The notes below the pieces were generated by a model. The model was given only the letters and a program-made list of their open reading frames with translations, searched no databases and was not told the origin of the DNA. A stretch of 64,000 bases of DNA from an uncultured Bacteroidales bacterium (GTDB lineage: Bacteria; Bacteroidota; Bacteroidia; Bacteroidales; F082): assembly GCA_947303395.1 (NCBI GenBank), contig CAMYYD010000012.1:1-64000 (forward strand), written 5' to 3'. Positions 58,257 to 64,000 of the stretch are shown one piece after another (position 1 is the first letter of the stretch; the number at the start of each line of letters is the position of its first letter). The position numbers were made by a program, and so were the translations under genes.

Positions 58257-58885
58257 AGGATAATATCTTCCAATTTCACTTTCGGAACGTAATGCACGCC
58301 GTCAACACGGTAATACGCGCGGCTTTCATCAACGGAAATCTGCTTCAGCTTGATGTTTTCAGCGCCTTTTCCGACAGCCAGAATCGCTAATGGCTCGCAT
58401 TTCAAGTCGAAATGCTCAACGATATTCGCTTTGTTGAATGCGCAAATCATCACGCAATTCAGTCCCATCTCGGTTGCTTTCAGCGACATACTCTGCAACG
58501 AAATTCCAAGGTCGATGTCGATAATTTTTGTCTCCGGCACCGATGTGCATACGATGATAAACGCCTCAGGCTCAGTGCCTTCATATGGCAGATGTAACTC
58601 CGGAAGCATTCCTCCAAGTTTGATATTGTTCAAAATAAAGTCAGCGTCCTCCCCTTTCGTCACAAGCTTGAAACGCAACACCTGCTGGTTCTTCCCTGAA
58701 GCAATCTTAGTGTTCACATTCACAATGCGTTCAAGCATGTCGCGCTTCACCACAAAATCTTTCTTGTAACCTCTGTAGCTGCGGTTTTTCTCAAACAAAG
58801 CGTCCAATGAAACATGCTTACTCGTTGATTTTCTTGAACTTGAAGAGAACTCTTCCATTCGCTTTTCTAAATATCCGTCTGCCAT
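58253..58885 (-). CDS. Nitroreductase-family protein
   Basis: A 210-aa flavin-dependent nitroreductase-fold protein. Motifs: LFEKNRSYRGYKKDFVVKRD (the NRSxRxF-like FMN-binding start), TKIASGKNQQVLRFKLV, DLGISLQSMSLKATEMGLNC and the end ILAVGKGAENIKL. The start is set at 58885 (MADGYLEKR) because the -7 box covers the earlier ATG at 58906. Physiological substrate unknown. The stop overlaps that of the DUF5686 gene by 4 bp. Confidence 0.85.
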   Translation of the reverse strand: MADGYLEKRMEEFSSSSRKSTSKHVSLDALFEKNRSYRGYKKDFVVKRDMLERIVNVNTKIASGKNQQVLRFKLVTKGEDADFILNNIKLGGMLPELHLPYEGTEPEAFIIVCTSVPETKIIDIDLGISLQSMSLKATEMGLNCVMICAFNKANIVEHFDLKCEPLAILAVGKGAENIKLKQISVDESRAYYRVDGVHYVPKVKLEDIIL

Positions 58886-58903
58886 TGCTTTAAATTTAAA
58901 ATG

Positions 58904-58931
58904 CAAAAATACGAAAAAATGTGTATTTTTG
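58904..58931. promoter_or_regulatory. Divergent -7 boxes
   Basis: TATTTTTG on the minus strand (58911-58904) for the nitroreductase gene and TATTTTTG on the plus strand (58924-58931) for the second DUF5686 gene, only 12 bp apart, so the two promoters face away from each other and must overlap upstream. Confidence 0.55.
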
Positions 58932-58948
58932 CATTCAAATTAATCTTA

Positions 58949-61360
58949 ATGACTATTAAAAAGTATATATTACTCGTAATCCTTATAATTGTCGCAATTA
59001 CTGCAAAAGCTCAGGTTTTCAGCGTCAACGGCACTGTTTTGGACAGCGTCACGAAGCAGAAACTGGCATTTGTGAACATCATCGTCAATGATGACGGCAC
59101 CTTCGGCACGACCACCGACATTGACGGAAATTTCAGCATCACGAGCAAGAAAGCCATTGAAACTCTGACGTTTTCGTATGTCGGATACAAGAAGAAGCAT
59201 GTTTCAGCAGAGAGTTTCAACCACAAATCGAATAAGTTTTTCTTAAGTCCGATAAGCTATAAACTCGACGAGGTGGTGTTTTACGCAGGCGAGAACCCGG
59301 CGCACCGCATCATCGATAGCGTTGTAAAAAATCGTCGCCACAACAACCCCGAAATGCTTGATTATTACCAATATACGATTTACGACCGTATGGTTTTCAC
59401 CGTCGACACCACAGAAGTAAGCGACTCGATGTTCGTCGATTTTGGCAAGCTTTGGCGCGAAAATGACCTTATGGTGATGGAGACCGTCTCCGAGATATAC
59501 CACAAGAAACCTAACAAAAACAAGCGTGAAATCAAGGCAAATATAGTGTCAGGACTGAAAAACCCGATGTATTTTTACGTTCTCGACGGCATGCAGAGCA
59601 CTCATTTTTATGACGAATTCATCACTGTTTACGAGAAAAACTACGTCAACCCCATCACCCCAGGCAGTAAATCGCGTTATTTCTTCGGTCTCGAATCGGT
59701 AATGCCAACAGCTAATGGCGACTCCTTATATATAATATCGTTCAAGCCACGCCGCGGTGCCACTTTCGATGCACTCAATGGCGTGATGACAATTACTTCA
59801 GACGGATGGGCCATTGTCAACGTGAAAGCTGAAGCAGCCGACAAATCCAACACTCTTGACGTTAAAATTCAACAGCTTTACTCGAAAATCAACGATTCTG
59901 TGTGGTTTCCAGTGCAACTTAACACCGACATCATTTTCCTGAGAATGCTTGCCCAAGATCATGCGTTGGAAATTGGTTTAGGCTCTCCTGAAAACACCAA
60001 CACTTCACTCAACGGCATCGGGAAAAGCTATATTTCGAACATAAACATCACCGAACCCATTGATAATAAGAAGTTTGGCTCTACCGACATCGACCTCGCC
60101 GAGGATTCCGGCATGAAGGACGATACGTTTTGGAAATACTACCGCAACGATAGCCTAAACCAAAGAATAATAAACACTTACAGGTTAGTTGACACCATCA
60201 TGGAGGATGCTGGCATCGACCTCGACAACCTCATGGATGCCACCAGCAGCATCCTCAAGGACGGCTCCATCCCGTGGGGAAAATTCAACATCGGGCTGTC
60301 AGATTTGATAAACTACAACCTCGCAAACAAATTTTACCTCGGATTAGGTCTCTCAACCAACGAAAAACTGTCGAAAACATTAAGATTTGGTGGCCATTTC
60401 GGATATTGGTTCGGTGCAAAACACTCCAATTTCGGTGGCAATTTTAAGATTATATTCAACCGCAAACAGGATTTCGGATTACGGTTAAGTTTGGACCACA
60501 TCTACAACGCTTTTGGTGACTATGGCTTGACGAACGGTACAAGGAACCCTCTCAACGAAAGCAATTTCAAAGAGTTTTACATAAAATGGACCACGCTCAA
60601 CACCACGGCTTCTGCTGAGCTTTCAACGCGTTTTGCCAAGGTTTGTAAGGGTTTTGTGACATTCAGTCTCCACGACAAGATATGGTCCGACATGACATAT
60701 CGTTTGACGACTCTCGATTTTAAACTTCGAATCGCGCTAGGCGAGCGTTATATGCTCACCAACAAAGGCCTCGTCACAATTGAGCAAGGCAGACCTATAA
60801 TTTGGCTTTCGTACCAAAAAAGCTTGCAAGGCATCCTCGATTGCCCATATAATTACGACAAGGTTCAAGCGCAGCTAACTTATTCATGGCTAACGCGTTA
60901 CATCGGAAAGACCACTATTGTGATTCAAGCGGGCTACGTCTTTGGCGACACTCCAATCTTTGAGAATTTCGACATCTATGCCAGCAACCATGGCTTTGCA
61001 CTGTATGCTCCCGAAAGTTTCGCCACGATGCAAATCAACGAGTTTGTGTGCGACCGCTTTGCTCTGCTTTTCTTTACTCATAACTTTGGTAAATTATTCA
61101 AAACCAAGCACTTAAACCCTGAATTTATCTTTGTTACCAATGTCGGCTGGGGCGATAACAACGATATTCGACCATTCGAAGGCGTCGAACTGAAAAGCAT
61201 GAAAGACGGTTTTTATGAAAGCGGTCTGGTGATAGATAACATATTGAAAATCAGCACCGCAAAGATTGGTTTGGGCGCTTATTACCGCTATGGAGCCAAC
61301 TCGTTCGACAAAATTGAAGACAACTTCGCTTTCAAACTAAAACTCTCGCTTAAGCTATAA
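58949..61360 (+). CDS. DUF5686/carboxypeptidase-regulatory outer-membrane protein, paralogue
   Basis: An 803-aa paralogue of the protein encoded at 55701. Signal peptide MTIKKYILLVILIIVAITAK with cleavage after KAQ; regulatory domain VFSVNGTVLDSVTKQKLAFV, TTDIDGNFSI, LTFSYVGYKKKHV; then DUF5686 with a barrel ending in LKLSLKL. The ATG at 58949 is chosen since upstream codons lie in the promoter. The last 11 bp overlap the converging sugar kinase gene. Confidence 0.85.
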   Translation: MTIKKYILLVILIIVAITAKAQVFSVNGTVLDSVTKQKLAFVNIIVNDDGTFGTTTDIDGNFSITSKKAIETLTFSYVGYKKKHVSAESFNHKSNKFFLSPISYKLDEVVFYAGENPAHRIIDSVVKNRRHNNPEMLDYYQYTIYDRMVFTVDTTEVSDSMFVDFGKLWRENDLMVMETVSEIYHKKPNKNKREIKANIVSGLKNPMYFYVLDGMQSTHFYDEFITVYEKNYVNPITPGSKSRYFFGLESVMPTANGDSLYIISFKPRRGATFDALNGVMTITSDGWAIVNVKAEAADKSNTLDVKIQQLYSKINDSVWFPVQLNTDIIFLRMLAQDHALEIGLGSPENTNTSLNGIGKSYISNINITEPIDNKKFGSTDIDLAEDSGMKDDTFWKYYRNDSLNQRIINTYRLVDTIMEDAGIDLDNLMDATSSILKDGSIPWGKFNIGLSDLINYNLANKFYLGLGLSTNEKLSKTLRFGGHFGYWFGAKHSNFGGNFKIIFNRKQDFGLRLSLDHIYNAFGDYGLTNGTRNPLNESNFKEFYIKWTTLNTTASAELSTRFAKVCKGFVTFSLHDKIWSDMTYRLTTLDFKLRIALGERYMLTNKGLVTIEQGRPIIWLSYQKSLQGILDCPYNYDKVQAQLTYSWLTRYIGKTTIVIQAGYVFGDTPIFENFDIYASNHGFALYAPESFATMQINEFVCDRFALLFFTHNFGKLFKTKHLNPEFIFVTNVGWGDNNDIRPFEGVELKSMKDGFYESGLVIDNILKISTAKIGLGAYYRYGANSFDKIEDNFAFKLKLSLKL

Positions 61361-62207
61361 CGTTATTGTAATACTCAATCAGTCCATCCATCGGGTTTTT
61401 AAGGATTTTTGCGCATTTAATATGATGATTCTCAAGTACTTGTAAAAGTATGCTTTGAAACGCAAACGCTATAGAACCAACGAAACCACACGTCGTCATT
61501 TCTAGCGCAGTCGAGAAATATCCGCCATTTAATAATGACGAATTTATAAACTCCTCAAAACAACCACAAACCAGTTTTACAATATATTGATTCTCAATAT
61601 TTTCCATTGCAAACATCGCAAACTCCGCCAGAAATCTCGACGGTTGCTCACCCTGATAAACCTTCTTCAAAAACGTTTCGCGATCCAAATGATACTTTTC
61701 ATCAAACTTCGTTCTCAAATCTTCCGGCATGATTCCCAAGAAATAATCGTGCACAATACGCTTCCCTATATGGCAGCCACTCCCCTCGTCACCTATCATA
61801 AACCCAAGAGAAGCAACACTTTGCGTGATATTTTCACCGTCATAAACGCATGCGTTCGAACCTGTTCCCAAAATACATGCCACGCCGGGATTTTTTCCGA
61901 AAAGCGCATGACAAGCCGCCAAAGTGTCGGGATAAACCTCTGCCTTAGCATTAAAGCATAATTTGCTGAAAATCAATTTTATCTTTAACTGATTGCCGTC
62001 ACTGCCGCATCCAGAGCCATAAAAATATATATTGCTAACATCCTGATTATCAATAGAATTCAAAGCCTCGCCGATAATATTGTTCATCGTCAGATTATCG
62101 GTAAAATTCGGGTTAAAACCATTGGTAATGAATCGTTTGGCAACATTGTTGCCATCAAGAAGCGCCCACTCGGCTTTTGTTGAGCCACAATCACAAATCA
62201 GTATCAT
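61350..62207 (-). CDS. BadF/BadG-type ATPase, N-acetylglucosamine kinase-like
   Basis: A 285-aa sugar kinase of the ASKHA fold. N-terminal phosphate-binding loop MILICDCGSTKAEWALLDG; ILGTGSNACVYDG and GFMIGDEGSGCHIGKRIVHD form the ATP/sugar-binding site; the C-terminal GFVGSIAFAF is the adenosine loop. The family includes eukaryotic-type GlcNAc kinases and MurNAc kinases, so a role in amino-sugar recycling alongside the AmgK/MurU genes at 31-33 kb is plausible. The start is set at 62207, after the -7 box. Confidence 0.82.
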   Translation of the reverse strand: MILICDCGSTKAEWALLDGNNVAKRFITNGFNPNFTDNLTMNNIIGEALNSIDNQDVSNIYFYGSGCGSDGNQLKIKLIFSKLCFNAKAEVYPDTLAACHALFGKNPGVACILGTGSNACVYDGENITQSVASLGFMIGDEGSGCHIGKRIVHDYFLGIMPEDLRTKFDEKYHLDRETFLKKVYQGEQPSRFLAEFAMFAMENIENQYIVKLVCGCFEEFINSSLLNGGYFSTALEMTTCGFVGSIAFAFQSILLQVLENHHIKCAKILKNPMDGLIEYYNNVIA

Positions 62208-62221
62208 TTTGAAATTTTTTG

Positions 62222-62229
62222 CAAAGTTA
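62222..62229 (-). promoter_or_regulatory. -7 box before the sugar kinase gene
   Basis: CAAAGTTA on the plus strand reads TAACTTTG on the minus strand, 14 bp before the ATG at 62207. Confidence 0.5.
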
Positions 62230-62260
62230 AAAAAAACTTCACACCTATTAATATATTTAC

Positions 62261-62268
62261 TACATTTG
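62261..62268 (+). promoter_or_regulatory. -7 box before speA
   Basis: TACATTTG, 51 bp before the speA ATG. The leader contains AATTAGC-ATA-GCTAATT (62294-62310) and a seven-codon frame ATG...TAG (62281-62304, MFNLKLA). Confidence 0.5.
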
Positions 62269-62319
62269 CACTGCAAAATAATGTTTAACTTAAAATTAGC
62301 ATAGCTAATTCATATCACT

Positions 62320-64000
62320 ATGGGAAGAAGTATGAGAAAATGGCGTGTTGAGGACTCAGCTGAGCTCTACAACATCAATAACTGGGGCATTAACTATTTC
62401 TCTATCAATGAGAAAGGCAACGTGGTAGTTACTCCACGCGAAGGCTGTGCCTCTGTTGACCTTCGTGAACTTGTCGACGAACTTCAGCTCCGCGACGTGT
62501 CGGCTCCAATGCTGATTCGTTTCCCAGACATCATCGACACTCGTATTGAGAAAATCGATTCCTGCTTCAAGGAAGCCGCTAAGGAATACGATTACAAAGG
62601 TAAAAATTTCATCGTTTTCCCTATCAAAGTCAACCAGATGCGCCCTGTGGTTGAGGAAATTGTCAGCCACGGAAAGAAATTCAATATCGGTCTGGAAGCC
62701 GGCTCAAAACCTGAGCTTCACGCAATCATCGCTTCAAACACCGATAGCGAATCACTTATCATCTGCAATGGATACAAAGACGAGAGCTTCATCGAATTGG
62801 CATTGTTAGCCCAGAAAATGGGACGCACAATCATCATCGTCGTTGAAAAAATGAACGAGTTGCGCCTCATTGCCAAATTATCGAAACAGCTGAAAGTGTC
62901 CCCAATGATTGGTATCCGCATCAAATTGGCAAGCTCAGGTGCAGGCAAATGGGAAGACTCAGGCGGCGACGCCTCGAAATTCGGTCTCTCATCTTCTGAA
63001 TTGCTCGAAGCTCTTGAATATCTTGAGAAAAACAACATGATGGACTGCCTCAAACTGGTGCATTATCACATCGGCAGTCAGGTCACAAAAATCAGAAGCA
63101 TAAAAATCGCCCTCAAGGAAGCCGCTCAGTTCTATGTTCAGCTTCACAAAATGGGCTTTAACGTTGAATTTGTTGACGTTGGCGGCGGTCTCGGTGTCGA
63201 TTACGACGGCACTCACTCAGCCAACAGCGCCAGCTCAGTCAACTACACAATTCAGGAATACGTCAACGACGCTATCTTCTCTATCGTCGATGCATGCGAC
63301 AAAAACGACCTCGCACATCCAAACATAATCAATGAATCGGGTCGCGCTCTGACGGCTCATCACTCTGTATTGATTATGGAAGTGCTTGAGACTGCGTCAC
63401 TTCCGACATGGGACGACGACAACGAGAAAGTTGAAGACACCGACCACGAGCTCATACACGACCTCTACGAGACTTGGGAGAACCTCACAAGCAAACAGTC
63501 GTCGATGCTCGAGACATGGCACGACGCTCAGGAAATCCGCGAAGAAGCCCTCGACCTCTTCAACATGGGACTTCTCGACCTCAAGACACGTGCTAAGATC
63601 GAGCGTATTTTCTGGTCTGTCGCATTGGAAATCAACCAGTTGGCATCACATCAGAAACGTGTACCTGATGAATTGCTTGCACTGCCTAAGTTATTGGCCG
63701 ACAAATATTTCTGCAACTTCTCGATGTTCCAGTCGTTACCTGACGCTTGGGCTATCGACCAGGTGTTCCCTGTGATGCCTATCCATCGTTTGAACGAATA
63801 TCCTGACCGTGAAGCCACTTTGCAAGACATCACTTGCGATTCCGACGGCAAGATGACCACTTACGTCACTGGTCACAGCTTGTCGCACAACCTTCCGGTT
63901 CATACATTGACAAAGAATGAGCCATATTATATTGGTGTGTTCCTCGTTGGCGCTTATCAGGAGATTTTGGGCGACATGCACAACCTCTTCGGCGACACCA
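62320..64000 (+). CDS. speA: Biosynthetic arginine decarboxylase, N-terminal part
   Basis: The first 560 codons of a PLP-dependent SpeA-type arginine decarboxylase, which makes agmatine for polyamine synthesis; the gene runs off the right end. Start MGRSMRKWRVEDSAELYNIN, the PLP-lysine segment FIVFPIKVNQMRPVVEEI, SSGAGKWEDSGGDASKFGLS, HYHIGSQV, FVDVGGGLGVDY and NESGRALTAHH are all present, with the ASHQKRVPDELLALPKLLAD helical insert region of SpeA after residue ~430. The frame is open to the last base. The ATG at 62320 follows a -7 box and a short leader. Confidence 0.95.
   Translation, partial: MGRSMRKWRVEDSAELYNINNWGINYFSINEKGNVVVTPREGCASVDLRELVDELQLRDVSAPMLIRFPDIIDTRIEKIDSCFKEAAKEYDYKGKNFIVFPIKVNQMRPVVEEIVSHGKKFNIGLEAGSKPELHAIIASNTDSESLIICNGYKDESFIELALLAQKMGRTIIIVVEKMNELRLIAKLSKQLKVSPMIGIRIKLASSGAGKWEDSGGDASKFGLSSSELLEALEYLEKNNMMDCLKLVHYHIGSQVTKIRSIKIALKEAAQFYVQLHKMGFNVEFVDVGGGLGVDYDGTHSANSASSVNYTIQEYVNDAIFSIVDACDKNDLAHPNIINESGRALTAHHSVLIMEVLETASLPTWDDDNEKVEDTDHELIHDLYETWENLTSKQSSMLETWHDAQEIREEALDLFNMGLLDLKTRAKIERIFWSVALEINQLASHQKRVPDELLALPKLLADKYFCNFSMFQSLPDAWAIDQVFPVMPIHRLNEYPDREATLQDITCDSDGKMTTYVTGHSLSHNLPVHTLTKNEPYYIGVFLVGAYQEILGDMHNLFGDT

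Noticed and set aside
62356-63981. Frames on both strands across the right end
   Set aside because: All lie out of frame with speA, whose frame is open from 62320 to the last base and has strong motifs.

Overview
The window is about 64 kb of a Bacteroidota (Bacteroidales-like) chromosome. Evidence: many genes are preceded by the Bacteroidota -7 promoter box TAnnTTTG, sometimes with a TTTG-like -33 box; there is a type IX secretion (T9SS) sorting domain, two DUF5686/carboxypeptidase-regulatory outer-membrane proteins, a membrane-bound AraC-type regulator, a FISUMP-type lipoprotein, and Bacteroidota-style gene pairs such as an APH-RapZ fusion with MurU. The species cannot be named from this sequence. 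I see no rRNA, tRNA, CRISPR array or prophage.

Layout. 1-6.1 kb: housekeeping and small genes (end of a CCA-adding enzyme, miaA, HAD phosphatase, YgjP-like metallopeptidase, FISUMP lipoprotein, hotdog thioesterase, secreted GH27 alpha-galactosidase, zinc-ribbon protein, TSCPD protein). 6.1-19.6 kb: a type I restriction-modification operon read on the minus strand (GIY-YIG protein, hsdM, fic, hsdS, accessory genes, hsdR). Between hsdS and hsdR lie three cargo blocks: a membrane coiled-coil protein; an AbiH protein, a 68-aa membrane peptide and an LPO_1073/Vpar_1526-like protein in one tight operon; and an RloA/RloB ATPase-TOPRIM pair. Block borders carry fossil copies of the hsdS 3' end and the hsdR 5' end, which records how the island grew. 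19.6-21 kb: a scar zone with GC-rich hairpin repeats, a truncated RhuM gene and a BECR-fold nuclease-like gene, the last two behind duplicated promoters. 21-31 kb: UDG-family glycosylase, EamA transporter, nicotinate phosphoribosyltransferase, the complete FMN-riboswitch-controlled riboflavin operon ribD-ribE-ribBA-ribH, aroC and a DUF349 protein. 31-40 kb: an overlapping cell-wall recycling/DNA repair cluster (AmgK-like kinase fused to a RapZ domain, MurU, AddB-like nuclease), a secreted EEP nuclease/phosphatase, a thioredoxin-like protein and mnmE. 40-48 kb: membrane AraC regulator, a 20-21 bp tandem repeat array, a T9SS-exported repeat protein, a small tail-anchored protein, an EF-G paralogue coupled to an NhaC antiporter, and threonine aldolase. 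48.8-53.7 kb: a five-gene heterodisulfide-reductase-like operon. 53.8-64 kb: glmS, two DUF5686 proteins, a nitroreductase, a BadF-type sugar kinase and the start of speA, which runs off the window.

The best candidate for an undescribed system is the AbiH / mini-membrane-protein / LPO_1073-like triad at 11.5-13.8 kb. The last two proteins share a motif (GGxNSxNIQVxGD) that is conserved in protein but not in codons, which suggests homotypic contact between a soluble protein and a membrane-anchored one. A second theme is that four short palindromic elements sit in-frame inside conserved genes (ygjP-like, ribD, amgK-rapZ, hdrDE-like), apparently read through as extra peptide.
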